A DNA stretch of 64,000 bases from Alternaria dauci (Eukaryota > Ascomycota > Dothideomycetes > Pleosporales > Pleosporaceae): the NCBI RefSeq assembly GCF_042100115.1, contig NC_091274.1, positions 434,001-498,000 on the forward strand, given 5' to 3'. Under the pieces are notes generated by a model, which saw nothing but the letters and a program-made list of their open reading frames with translations, made no database searches and was not told the DNA's origin. Shown piece by piece: positions 11,393 through 22,930 of this stretch; within the stretch, counting starts at the first letter, position 1; each line of letters begins with the position of its first letter. The translations under genes and the position numbers were made by a program.

Positions 11393-12462
11393 ATGGCACC
11401 CACGGCAGTCATCGAGCGCCAAGCGCCAGATGTCGTCCCCAATGCGACACGCGCGCCCGTACGGTCGCGTCTCCCCACGGCGCTGCGCGTGCCCATTCTC
11501 ATCAGCCTGAACATGGGCATCAACATGCTGCTCTGGGAGTTTACCGCCAATTTCCTGCGCCCCGAGCTGGGCGCCGTGAGCAAAGTGCCCCACGAGGACG
11601 ATGTCACGTCGTTTTACTCGCCCGTCGCGCGCATTGCCATGCGCTTCCTGACGGTGTGGATGACGTGGTACTTCAACTACGACTGTAAGGCGCCGAATTC
11701 TCACGGTAACAAAGGCGGCATGGCTAACAGCATCCAGTCTACGATGTCTCGGCCCTCACCGTCCTTACCTACGCGCCCTTTACTTACCTCCTGACTACTT
11801 TCTACGACATCTCGGCTCTGACCGCCGCAGCCAACATTTGCATCGAAGTCCTCTCCTTTGCCGTACCCACGTTCCTCCTCCGCCCACGCTCCATCGTGCA
11901 CAGGAGCAACGAGCCCCTGCGCAACCGCTTCCTCCTCAACAGCGTCCAAGTCCAGGTCTCTTCCTCGATGCTCGCAGCAGGCGTCTACGTCACCATTCTC
12001 TGGGGCGGCCTGAAGAGCGGTCTCCTCAACACCTTCCTCGTCCAATACTTTGACATTCCCACCCTGGAAGTCGCACATCTCGAGACGCCCGTGTCCATCC
12101 TCGTCAAGACTGTCGCTGTAGGCGTTGCAGCCAAGGCCTTCTTGCTCAACCCTTCGTTCGCCGCCCAGCGCTCCGGCACTCAGACACCGGCTGACGAGTT
12201 CGACCCTGCAACCGCGACCCTACCCAAGACGCTTGAACACAACTTCTTCAACTTCAGCAAGAGGACCAGGACCCTGATCCAGCAGACGCTTATTCTGAAC
12301 GCCTTCTTGTTTGCGGGTACCGTCCAACGGTGTATGACGCTCATTGGTACCGATGTTATTGGTGCGGTCGGATATGCGGGCGTGTGGGTTGCGGCGAATA
12401 CCGTGGTTGCGTTGTGGTATGGATGGGTTGGAGATACCAGTGCCGACTATGAGCCCTTGTAA
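11393..12462 (+). CDS. Uncharacterised multi-pass membrane protein
   Basis: Two exons, 11393-11684 and 11738-12462, encode about 338 residues. The 53-nt intron (GTAAGG donor, GGCTAACAG branch, CATCCAG acceptor) joins FNYD to FYDVSALTVL. Hydrophobic segments are visible around residues 32-48, 78-95, 99-118, 120-140, 170-195, 215-235 and near the C-terminus (GTDVIGAVGYAGVWVAANT). I recognise no catalytic motif or named family. The high GC at third positions and clean splicing argue for a functional gene. It is convergent with the mutarotase-like gene, the two stop codons being 265 bp apart. Confidence 0.7.
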
Positions 12463-12727
12463 GGGTTGCGCAGACAGACCGAGGGAAGGTGTGGCGTGGC
12501 ATCGAGGTAGCCACGACGTATGTTAGTGTGGGAAGCGTAGATTGCGTGGCACATTTCGTCATGAATGTCACAGCATATAAGGCGTGGGGATGAGAAGCCG
12601 AGAGATTATTTGGTTTCTTGTGGACACAAGACACATGGGTGTGTCGAGAGGCGACGCAATGTCCGGTAGCTTATTTTGATACCAATTATTTCACTTTTTT
12701 CGTCCTCATTCCTCGTCCCCCATCTTT

Positions 12728-13150
12728 CTACTCCACATAAAACACCTCCTCCGTCTGTCCCCACCATCCCGGTCCCTTTGCGCTGCCCTGCGCACCCTCA
12801 ACAGGCGACTCTTGCATTCCATCCGTCATGGCCCACCACTCCTGGATCTTCTTGTTGGCCGCCATGCGTGCCATGTCTTCGTCAAACGCGTTGCCGACGT
12901 ATTTGAACGACGCGAAGAGTGTGGGCCGGGGCGAGAGAGAGAGGAATATAGAGTCTACCGAGTGTCAGTCCTTTTGAAGCAGGGTACATGAGTAGAAGAG
13001 ATGCGACATACAATCTCTGATATTACTATCCTTGATCTGTTCCAACACCTCGGGCCAAACAGCGGCATGACACTTCTTGTACTCGTCGATACATTCTGGT
13101 CGGAGATATAGCCATTGTCCGATACGTCGGGGTCCTTGGTTTGATGCCAT
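12728..13150 (-). CDS. L-rhamnose mutarotase-like protein (DUF718/YiiL family)
   Basis: Two exons, 13150-13012 and 12954-12728, encode 121 residues. The 57-nt intron (GTATGT donor, GGTAG acceptor) joins IRDY to SIFLSLSP. The YiiL/RhaM fold marks are present: RPECIDEYKKCHAAVWPEVL holds the tyrosine (Y24) and histidine (H28) equivalent to the catalytic pair of Escherichia coli RhaM, and the second half carries FKYVGNAFDEDMARMAA followed by the WW pair in QEWWAMTD. The family interconverts alpha and beta anomers of L-rhamnose; fungal members may act on other sugars. Length matches the family (about 105-120 aa). The extension GAQGSAKGPGWWGQTEEVFYVE is the usual C-terminal strand with a fungal insert. 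Confidence 0.82.
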
Positions 13151-13573
13151 CTTGTCTCCACTTGCCTTCCAAGTAAATATACTCTAAGTCAGGAAAGTGG
13201 TTGTATGCGAGTGAGTAGGCTAGTTGGGTCGATGCAGCTCCTGTATGTATTGCGGTTGTAAGAAAGAAAATCCTCGGTATTGCGTTTGGCGGGGGAGCTT
13301 TGTATAGCTTCGGAGGGGTTATGCATTTGGAGCTTGGTTCGGACGGCGATGTGCCGAGAGGGAACCTTGTAAAGCTCGAGTGGAGCTTCTGCGGTCTGGT
13401 GATGGACCGAGGGATACGTATGTACAAAAATACCTCTTCGCATCGAGTTCACCATACCATGCTAAACACCAGAGACGAATTGGCGATGACCTTGCAGCCA
13501 TCTATACTGGGTATTAAGTATTGAGCACCTCTCTCCATCCATCGTTCGCATTCCGTCCACATCTCCATACCAC
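13151..13573. other. Intergenic upstream of the mutarotase-like gene
   Basis: The promoter of the minus-strand gene at 13150 and the 3' flank of the small gene at 13574 lie here. Overlapping short frames have no family features. Confidence 0.4.
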
Positions 13574-13927
13574 TCATTTCCTAAACAGCCTCCGCACAGC
13601 AACTTTCATCCCCATCGATGCCTCCCCATCTCCAGTAGAGCCCTCGTCCTTGGCTTGATATGTCGGTGGTGCCTCATAAACCGTAGTAGTAGTCCGTCCA
13701 CCGGCATCCTTACCACCCTGACATTCTTTCCCTGTCTCTTCGATCATAGCCACCTCTTTCCTCTTTGCAGCCTCCCCATCGTGATCTATCGACACGCTCT
13801 CTCTCTGCAAACATCCCTTCTCAATCTTACCCTCTGCCCCCAACTTTCGTATTGCGTTTCGACGGAGCTGTTCTTGGTCGGCGAGGCCACCGGAAAGTGC
13901 TCGCACACCACCGAAATATTGAGACAT
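13574..13927 (-). CDS. Small hydrophilic hypothetical protein with a PPxY motif
   Basis: A single open frame of 117 residues begins at ATG 13927 (MSQYFGGVRALSGGL). An in-frame upstream ATG at 13993 would add 22 residues, but the second start has an A at -3 and a more protein-like onset. The protein is charged, lacks membrane segments and ends in a basic stretch (VAVRRLFRK). Residues 87-90 form PPTY, a PPxY motif of the kind bound by WW domains of Rsp5/Nedd4 ubiquitin ligases. The N-terminal QEQLRRNAIRKLGAEGK looks helical. I do not recognise the family, and the gene is accepted mainly on composition and length. Confidence 0.5.
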   Translation of the reverse strand: MSQYFGGVRALSGGLADQEQLRRNAIRKLGAEGKIEKGCLQRESVSIDHDGEAAKRKEVAMIEETGKECQGGKDAGGRTTTTVYEAPPTYQAKDEGSTGDGEASMGMKVAVRRLFRK

Positions 13928-14604
13928 CGTTTTGTTCCTATCGTCTTTAATAACAGAGGTTGTTTTGAAGCTTATGTTGTTTCGATGGAGCAAATCTCCG
14001 TAAGTACCAGCTTCGGGAGCGTCGTTATTTAGAGCTTGCTTCGGATGGAGATGCCGAGATCTGCAATCTACGTCGCAGCAGTGCGCCCTCGAGTGGACCT
14101 TCTCTGTGGGGTTTTGGTAGCCTCGAGGTCGCCACGCTATGGCTGTGTAGGTAGCCTCAAGGTCTCAACTCGTTTGCAAACCATCCACTGTACAACAATG
14201 ACATCATCTTTAAAGAGGAGATATTCTTGCATTGGTATTCAGTACAAACATCTAGTCATTCATCGTCCATATCCCCCCATCCCCCTTATTTACCAGTCCA
14301 TATACATCCGACATAACTTTTGTCCTTACCCAGCAGCCCTAATCTATCTTATAGTATAGCAGGGAAGAACTTTTTGTCGTCGGTATGTCGTGAAGACATT
14401 CCATCTCACCGCCGTCCATCCCAAAAACTCCAAAGATGCATACCATGCCAAAAACCCAAAGAGGAAAAGCGTAGCAGGTTCGTGAGAGCTGCCGAAGCAT
14501 GTCGCGCGAACAGCTCAAGTATGATACACATCGTTCGCGCAGGCTACAGCATGACTCTTTGCGTAGCGACTCATTCGTAACATGGATCAGAAACGACGCG
14601 CAAT
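13928..14604. other. Intergenic, CLU1 3' flank
   Basis: This 677 bp stretch holds the probable 3' untranslated region of CLU1 and the promoter of the small gene ending at 13574. It contains AT-rich segments near 14200-14350. No further coding signal is seen. Confidence 0.4.
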
Positions 14605-17600
14605 CTACCTCTTCCTAGGGTTCGTCTGCTTCTTCTTGCTCGGCGCCTTCTGCGAGTCTCCCTCAATGTATTTGAGAAGATCCTCAATCTTGCGCTGGTC
14701 AACCCTTCCACTTCCAGCGCGCTGGCCACCCACAGCGACAGCGGCGTCACTAGCAGAAGGGGTCGCAGCAGCCGGTCGAAGGGGGTTACGGCCGGGAAGC
14801 TGCATGCGGCGGATGCGGGTCTTGGCGAGGTCGTTGAGCTGCTTGGCTTGAGAGACAGCGCTGTGAGTGAGCTGTTCAAGCCAGCTCTCAGCTTCCTTGG
14901 TGTTGCGGTCTTCTGCACCGAGAACATCCTTGAAGATGTTGTAGGACTCGCGCATGCGGTTGACACCACCGCGCATGTCCTTGTCAAGTGCCAGAGCTTG
15001 GGCGGTCTGGAACAGCAGGGTAGCTGTGTTGATTGAGTTCTTGCCGCAAACCTCCTCACAGACGGCAAGCGATGCCTCGAACCAGAGACGGGACTCGTGG
15101 TACATCTTTGCGGCCTGCAGCATGACGGCGGCATTGTTGAGAGTGGTGATGGAGTCGGGGTGGTCAGGTCCGTAAATGATCTTCCATAGCTCAAGCGCGT
15201 GACGCACATAGATCAGCGCAGCTGTGGTGTTGCCCGAACCATGCTCGAACAGACCAACGTTGAGGTAGGCAAGCACAGTGTCAGCGTGGTCAACACCAAG
15301 AGTGCGCTCAGACACGATGATAGCCTTGTGTGCAAGCTCAAGGGCCGAGCCCTTGTCGTCGAGGCTGTAGAGCAGGTTAGACAAGGTGTGATAGGCCTTG
15401 GCTACCTCAGGGTGCAGAACACCGTAGATCTGTTCGTGGAGCTGAAGAGATTCCAGAAGTAGTTCCTGGCCAAGCTCCTTCTGGTCTTGGGCAATCGACA
15501 TGCGACCAGCCTCTAGTGCCTCCTCGGCCAACAAGCTCTTAGGCGAAGCTTCCTTGATGACAGGTACGATGTTCAGGATATCGTCCGCATGGAAGGTTTG
15601 TGGAGCAAGGGCGACAGTGGGGCTGACTGTGCGCGCTGGTGGGGTGGATGTAGACTTGTTCCTCTTCTTCTTGCTCGATGTAGAGTGGCCATTTGTTTGT
15701 GGCGCAGCGGGCTTCTCAGCCGGGATGCTTGCCTCAAATGCCGCCTTGGTGAAGGCGTACGGCTTAGACTCCAACTGAAGACCCAGCTTGAGTGAGACCT
15801 CACGGAGCATTTGAAGCTCTTTGCCTGGCTCGATCCACGAATCTCCCAGGTTGTAGCGGTAGCGCAGAGCAACCTGAGCAAGGACCTCCTTCTTTAGAGT
15901 CTCGGGTGTGAGCTTCTCGAAGCTGAAGTCGTCCTCGGGGTACATCTTCTTAAGATCGTTGTCGCACTCAGCTACAGGCTTCGCGCTAACGTCAGCTCCG
16001 AGCAAGCAGTTGAGCAGGTGAGCAGCGGTGGGTGCTGCAAAAGGCGCAGACACGTTGCGCAGCTTAGAGTTGGCAAAGTGCTTGAAACCACGTGCAATCA
16101 TCTCCTGGACAATCAGACGCTTCAGAGCCTGGAGTCTCGGGTCTTCCTGGTCAGCCAGTTCGGCGAGCTTTCCGAGGTAACGGATGTTCACACCCCGCTT
16201 GTGCAGGAGGTTGCTCAAAGACTGGCCGTCCATTGGGAAGCCAACTTCGCCATCCTTGAGTTCCTGAATCATGCGGGGAATGACCTCTGATGTGAGGTGC
16301 TCGCAAGCAGCGCGGACCTCGGCCTCATCCTTCTCCCACTCCTTCTTGTCCTCCTCAGATTGCGGGTTCTGGCCAGAGAAGACGTCAGGGTTGAGCGCAA
16401 ACGAGAAACCGGAAATGTCAACACGCTCCTGCTCTGGGTCCTCGGCGTCAGGCTTCTTCTCAGAATCCTTCTTTGCGACCTTGGCAGCCTTCTCTGCAGC
16501 CTTCTTCTCCGCCTTTGTGAGCTTCTTGGCCTTGGGTGCCTTCTCCTCTTTCTTCTCGCCCTCCTCCTCATCAGAGTCTTCCTCTTCCGAGGATGATTCC
16601 TCTTCCGAAGACTCCTCTTCCGAAGATTCCTCCTCTGATGAGCTCTCTTCGGCCTTGGCCTCCTTTGTAGCAGCCTCTTCCTTCTTTGTCGACTTCTTGG
16701 CCATCTCGTTCTTGACATACTCGCGAAGCTTGAGTCTGCCGTAGGACTCTACAAGCTCAGGACGGAGCGTTGTCATGCGGTGGGGGTAGTCCTTGTCCGA
16801 TGGCTTCGGCTCGCCCTCCTTACTGGGCTCAGTCCAGTGCGCCTCTATCCAGGCGACGTCGAGAGGTGTGAGGCGGTAGAGGTCCAAAGCGTACCGCCTA
16901 CCGTCTGTACCAATCAGACCCTTAGTCTCAACACTTCCCTCAAGCTCGTGGCGGACATTGTCCTTGTCCCAGACAGGATGCTTCTTGACGCGCAGCGCCT
17001 TGGAAAGCTGCTCGAACAGCGGGACAAACGACTTGTCATCGGCGACAATCTCCTTGCCCTCTACCGCACCGTAATCAATCTGGTGCTCTCCAGGGTCGCG
17101 CTGCTTGAAGATTCCGGGAACTATGCTCTGGCCGACAATACGCTTTCCTTGGTAGTCTACAACGACGGTTCCAGAGGTGAAGAGGTTCGGGATGTCGAGG
17201 TTGTTGACAGCGCGGACACCGAAGACGTCCTTGCCGACTGCTACGCGTGCAGCTTCGTCGCCGCCCTCAGCGCCGAATGTGCCAACGCCATCAGCACCAA
17301 ACGAGTAGAAGATGTTGTTGTACACGAAGATTTGCGCGTCCTTGGCCTCGGTAGGGTTGAGGGGCGCAATCTCGCCCCGTGCTACCAACATGGCACCACG
17401 GGTTGCAGCATCGTTGTAGTCGGCGAAAAGCTTCGAAGTAAGGCGCTCGCGGAAGACGCGGTCGTGGACAGCCTCCTTTGGCATCTCCCTCGTCGACTGG
17501 AACTCTTCATTCCAGTCACGAAGAGTCTCAGTGTTCTCAACACCCGAGATCAGGTAGCTCTCCTGTGTCCGCGCAAGATCTGGGTGATGTGGGGTGAGGG

Positions 17601-18781
17601 ACGAGGTGGGTGCGGGCACCAGCCAGGGGTTAGCGGGGATGGCGTTGGAGAGCTGGAAGATGGTAAGCAACTCCTTCTTCGCATTGTGCTCGAGCAGCTC
17701 CTGGAACGAAGAGCGGAAAGATGGCGATAGCTCCTCAAGTAGAGTGAGAAGCGAGTGTGCCTGCTTGTCCTTTGGTGGCTGTCGTGGGAAGGGGTCGAAA
17801 CTGGCATTCGACGACTTGTTGGCGTAGAAACCAGAGACGTGGGCTGTGATGTGGTGTTGCTCGTTCTCGTTGGTGGTGACTACCAGGTACAGCAAGTGGC
17901 CCTTGGAGCGGAGGTGGTATGGCGGGGGGTTCCAAGGCGATACGGCGATGGATTTGATCGTCTTGGGCGCGGCCTCTTCAGGGGGAGGCAGCAGGTTCTT
18001 GATAGCGCCCGCTGCCTTGAAGTCGTAGTCGGCCAATGGAGACTGCTCCGGGCCGTCTGCCTTTGGCTTCGAGGCCTGCTCGTGTCCCACAGTGTCGTGC
18101 AGTGACAGTCCGGCCATGATGCCGTGCAGCGCATCGGTGCGGTCACCAGCAGCGCCGATGAGCTCCCGTACGCGGACGACATGTAACCGCGCCTCCTTCT
18201 CCGTGTATGGGTCCTCGACCAGAGTGAGTACCGAGTCGGCCTTCAGTCCCTTGACTTCAGAGAGTTCGACGTAATCGTTGATTCGCTGACCGTCGTGCTC
18301 AAGGTGGAAGCACGAGTACTGGAAGGTGTGCGGCGTCTCGATGATGTTCTGACGGAGGTCTTGCACCTGCTCGGCCGTCGAGATCTGGCGGAAATGAGTT
18401 TTCGTTGACTATATTTTCTTTTTTGCACACAAACACACCGTTATAGGCATCTCGAACGGCTCATGTGGGAGCTTGATGGTGACCTGGAAGATGTCTGGAC
18501 ATGGTTAGTCTGTCAATTGCGATGCTTGCGTCGTTGATTGACATACTGTCTGGCATTTGGCCAGCGCCATCTTCCTCTGTGCCCTCAGCTGGTCCATCTG
18601 TAGTTACGTCCTTGCTGGGAGTCTTCTCGACTTCTGTCAAGTCAATGCTGTTAGCCATACTGTTTCTGTAGGCTGCACGAGTTTCTACTGCGCCCTGGGA
18701 AAAATTTCCATCAAGGTTGGTGTCGTGTGCGGGCGCGGGAAGCTCACCAGACTTGGAAGCGTCATTGGTACTAGCGGCCAT
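14605..18781 (-). CDS. CLU1: Clu1/Tif31 clustered-mitochondria protein
   Basis: Three exons, 18781-18547, 18494-18439 and 18384-14605, encode about 1356 residues. The first intron joins GQMPDN to IFQVTIKLPHEPFEMPIT; the second (GTGTGT donor, CGCCAG acceptor) leads into ISTAEQVQDLRQNIIETP. The order is that of the CLU family: ubiquitin-like N-terminal domain, CLU-N, central CLU domain (RIVGQSIVPGIFKQRDPG), an acidic Ser/Glu tract at about 665-745 followed by a Lys/Ala-rich stretch, an eIF3-p135-like region (GVNIRYLGKLAELADQ) and TPR repeats at about 1040-1260 (HPEVAKAYHTLSNLLYSLDD, LGVDHADTVLAYLNVGLFEH). Clu1 is a cytosolic RNA- and ribosome-associated protein that controls mitochondrial distribution. 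Length agrees with fungal orthologues of about 1250-1350. It shares a promoter region with the P-loop gene at 19437. Confidence 0.93.
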
Positions 18782-19436
18782 GATGGCGGGCGTCAGATAT
18801 ATCGAGAAATCCTACAACCCCAGGAAAGAGCGACTACGGAAAGAGGAAATCGGTCTAGTCAAGGAAGGTAATGTACAAGAGAGGCGCATTAATGTACAAT
18901 GACATGCGTGGAGTGAATGGGAGAGAGGGGACTGCGCCGGTCACATCTCCAGAATATTTTTCTTGAAGGCGCCGGGATGGTCCGCTAAGCTCGCTCTCCA
19001 CTTCCGAGGCCACACATGTCGTCGGACAGACGGCCCCCATGCTGCCCGGGGGGTGAGCAAGTCGCAATTCTGACATTACCATGTCTTACATGCTCACTCG
19101 CCACCTCTGAGATCCGTCGCCCATGTCATCGCCAGGTGGTTATCGATATGGCTGTGTGCAACTCCACCATGCCGTCGCGCTCCTGCCCGCACTTGGCACT
19201 CGCACGTGGCCCCTGCGCCAAATTATCGCAACACCAGCGTAACAAGGCCACGATGCCCCCTTTGGCGTCCCTCTCCTCCTATCTCATCCCGTCCATCTCA
19301 ATTGTCTCCTCTTTCACTTGTCTCCGTCTCTCATTTATCTCTCCTTCATTTCCTACTCCATTGCACCCCTGGCAGGCGCCTGCGTTTGACACGTGTAAAA
19401 GCACGCGACACCCGACGTAACGCGCCAACGTCAATA
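18782..19436. promoter_or_regulatory. Divergent promoter region of CLU1 and the mitochondrial P-loop gene
   Basis: This 655 bp lies between two divergent ATGs. The 19260-19380 part is strongly pyrimidine-rich on the plus strand, typical of a fungal leader or core promoter. The frame of the downstream gene stays open back to 19206, but that extension is low-complexity and was not taken as coding. Confidence 0.5.
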
Positions 19437-21279
19437 ATGTTAATGCTACGACACCTTGCGCGCTCTCATGCGGCGTTGGCAAGACAGCCGCTCGCGTACC
19501 GGTCCCAGCAGGCTGGCCCGGTACTACGAAGAACAAGGTTGTTGCAGCCCTCGGTGGCGCGCGCTCTAAGTGGCCAATCTGGTCCTCCAACTCCTGGTAA
19601 TGACACGCCAAACCCAATTGACGATGCCGTTGAGCAGGCCGAAGAAGAAGAAGAGGCCGAAGACCAGAAGCGCGAGGCGAAAAAGGCAGCTTGGAAGAGC
19701 ACCGGTTGGAAAATGTTCGAAGCTGCCGCCACTACTGGAGCCAGTATTTTCATTCTAGGGTGTGTCGGCCTCGCCTATACTAAGTATTACAAATGGAATG
19801 TTCTTGAAAAGATGGAGAACGCTTTTCGGGAGGGGGATCCTGTATTAGAGCTTGCAGCAACTGGGAAAGAGATGCCGAAGACGGGTGAACCCACACGACT
19901 ACAAGTCACCAAAGACATGGATGGTGATGACAAGGACTATGATCGCTGGATCCCACGTGATGAGCAAGAGAAGATTGACAAAATCGTCTGGGGTGAGACA
20001 AAAGGCCGCTACCACCTGCTCCTCGGCGAAAAGGGCACGGGCAAGACATCTATGCTCATCGACGCCATGGATAAGATCAACGGTGAAGGATGTTCGATGA
20101 TGGAGGCACACGCAGACTTGGAAGTCTTCCGTGTCCGACTTGGCCGATGTCTCGATTTCGAGTACCATGAAGACAACATCGGGTCGCTGTTCTCTATCCG
20201 TGGACCTCGCGACGCTGGTGCCATCCTGGACATTGAGCGAGCGTTCAACAAACTGGAAAAGGTGGCTTTGAGACGCCGTGCAAGAATTGGGAGACCGCTC
20301 ATCCTTATCATCAATTCTGCACATCTCATCCGAGACAACGAAGATGGCAGGGACCTTCTCGAGCTCATTCAACAACGCGCGGAGCAATGGGCAGCCGCCA
20401 ACCTCGCAACTGTCATCATCAACTCGGACAAGTACTGGGTGTTTGAAAGACTCAAGCAGTACGCGACTCGCATGGAAGTCCATCAGATCAAGGACTTGAC
20501 CAAGGACCGCGCCATGCAAGCTCTAAAGAACTACCGCATGAAGTACTATGGCGAGAAGGTGAACGAATCTGTTTTGGAAGAAGTATACGACAAAGTCGGG
20601 GGCCGTTTGACATTCCTGAACCGAGTAGCGAAGTCAGAAAACATGATTGACAAATGCAACTCCATCTGCGAAATGGAGAAAATCTGGTTCCTGAACAACT
20701 GCGCAATCCTAGGCGAGGAGATGGACGACGATGTCATGGACCAGCAGAAATATGCGGTATGTATACACAAATTCTCTTACTCTTTGTCAACTGGCTGACC
20801 CAAAACAGTCCACAGCAATGGTTCTTGCCAATGCCCTTTACAAAAAGTATCACGAAATGGAGGCAAACTATGACCCAGCGACTGGCCACATCCTCCCTTC
20901 CTTTCCCCTCCACAGCGCCCGCTTCATCATGACACGCTCCGACTTTATCCGTCAACACCACGACCTATCCATCTTCTCCATCGACTCCCACGCCGTTGTT
21001 CGCGCAGACTCTGTACCCATGCAACGCGCTTTCAACGAAATTTGCTCTGAACCCGGGTTCGAGAAGTTCTTGGACGCAACGCTGGAGCGTATTGGTTCTA
21101 TTGAGAGCTTGGGCAGGACCAAGGAGCTTACGTTCAAAGATCTTTGGGAGGGTGGGAAGTACAGGATCACCACGAGGGATACCAAGGGCAATGTGCAAGG
21201 GGAGGTCGAGATGGAGAGTGTACCGGGGAAGACGGATGATGACGATGGCGATGACGGTGATGATAAGAAGGACGACTGA
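19437..21279 (+). CDS. Mitochondrial P-loop ATPase, ATPase_2/AAA-like, unnamed
   Basis: Two exons, 19437-20756 and 20809-21279, encode about 596 residues. The 52-nt intron (GTATGT donor, AACAG acceptor) joins QQKYA to STAMVLANALYKK. The first 45 residues (MLMLRHLARSHAALARQPLA and onward) are basic and Ala/Leu/Arg-rich, a mitochondrial presequence. An acidic linker and a single membrane span at about 96-115 (ATTGASIFILGCVGLAY) follow. Walker A is LGEKGTGKTS (about 196-205) and Walker B is PLILIINSAH (about 287-296). After that come AAA-like helices ending with LTKDRAMQALKNYRMKYYGE and an acidic Asp-rich tail. This suggests an inner-membrane anchored ATPase with a soluble head. The exact cellular role is unknown to me; the C-terminal half is an uncharacterised fungal domain. 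Confidence 0.78.
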
Positions 21280-22640
21280 GCGGTTGGGACTGCGTTTTGG
21301 ACGTTGGTATGAAATGGCTGTTACGGGCCTTGATGTAGTATATGGTGCTGGGTGGCTGTCTGGCTTGAATCTGCATGGCGCTGGTGTCTTGTAGAAGGCT
21401 GCGATACCCTTGATATGTATTTCCTATTCGTTTTCCCTATCACTGTCATATATGTTCATTTGTTTTGGATTTGTAAGAGCGTGGACCGCTGTTGAGACCT
21501 ATATGCCACTTACACCGAAATTCCCTGTCAAAATATCAACATGCAGGATGGAGAGCCTGTGTTACGCTGTGCACTTGCTCGATGTCCTCATCACTTGCAG
21601 GTCTCTTGTTGCAAACCTAAAACTGAAACCATGTCATGCCTTTGCTATTCTGTGTGTATTGTGTTGGCACCGGCGACACTGTCAAAACTGGCGACAACAA
21701 CGACATCGGCGATGACAGAGATACCGATAATAATATAACAAAATCAGTATTTCGACACTGGCGGTAATTGCGCTTTTAGCCGACGATAGCAATACCTAAT
21801 CAACCACCATGATGACAATACAGAGGATGGTATAGGTATAACCAGGAATACATCAAGGATGGAAAGAAACATCTTATCACATGATGCAGCTGTGCCCTGA
21901 GTACTCATACGCGGTTCATCGGTCCATCTTATACATCATAATTTCCTACTGACACTTTGTTCCTATCCACGGGTGACAATTTCGTCTTAACACGTTAGGA
22001 GAAAACCTGCAATGCAGTACGAGTGGCAAATGCGTTCCAAGACGCACATCCAATTGAATTCTCACCGCAGTTGTCGATGGCGTCCAACCGGAATCTCGAG
22101 TAGAGAACGTTCATGTGGATATAGACATTTACTGAAAAGACAAGACACACCACAACGATAGGGACATTGACTTAGCTATGGAGTTTGTAGACCCGAGCAC
22201 AACAGTGGGTAGCGAACAGAAACAGGTAACATCCAAGACGACTTTGTAATCTGCATCTGCACACAGGTCTTGAGATTTGTTTGAAAGATATGCCCAAGTA
22301 TGGTATCATCACCTGGGTACCCTGAATTAGTCAATTGCTTTATGTCGTCTTGCCTTACCTAGTAACAACTCACTTCACATGTGTGCGTCCCACTACCACA
22401 TAACTACATTAGTTGAACACCAAAAACAAGAGAGTACCCAAAGTCTTATCAACTAGGTCCCTCTCCTCCACACACCCCATCCGACAACTCTACCACAACT
22501 CCACCACACCTCCCCACCTTTCTTTTTTTCCGGAACGGCGGAACAGTGCACACCCACGAGGACGAAACAGCTTCGCTTTCCCATATCCACACCGCCCACT
22601 GTATCCACCATACCCACACCCCCTTTACGAATAAAAAGCA
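21280..22640. other. Gene-poor stretch after the P-loop gene
   Basis: Low-complexity, AT-leaning sequence without a plausible gene. The first 150 bp are presumably the 3' untranslated region of the P-loop gene. Nothing else stands out. Confidence 0.45.
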
Positions 22641-22930
22641 AAGCAAAAGGAAGAAGACCCTGTATGAGTTCAAGCCACGATGACGCGAGCTTCAAGCCAC
22701 GATGAACGCCCGAATCTCGCATAGATAAGAAAAGATACGAAAAGGAACAAAGAAGCAATGGGGACGACAAAGACCCTGTTGTGATTTCATTTAAGCCACA
22801 TGACGAAAATAACTGGTAAAGACAGGATTCGGGATTAGAAAAAGAAATGATGCTCTGTGACCTATCAAGCCACGATGACGCAGAAGCATCGGATAGATGA
22901 GACCTGAAGCGGGATGAGAAAGATGGATCT
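22640..22930. repeat. Degenerate tandem repeat with core TCAAGCCACGATGACG
   Basis: The core occurs four times: about 22669-22690, 22691-22710, 22790-22805 (decayed, TTTAAGCCACATGACG) and 22864-22887. The flanks also repeat: AAGACCCTGT precedes copy one at about 22655 and copy three at about 22770, which points to a larger unit of roughly 100-115 bp. The copies do not fall in an open frame with family features. Confidence 0.5.

Noticed and set aside
16269..16744. Ser/Leu-rich open frames on both strands inside CLU1
   Set aside because: Shadows of the acidic Ser/Glu tract of CLU1.
19206..19436. In-frame upstream extension of the P-loop gene
   Set aside because: Low-complexity translation without a presequence; the ATG at 19437 gives a proper mitochondrial presequence.
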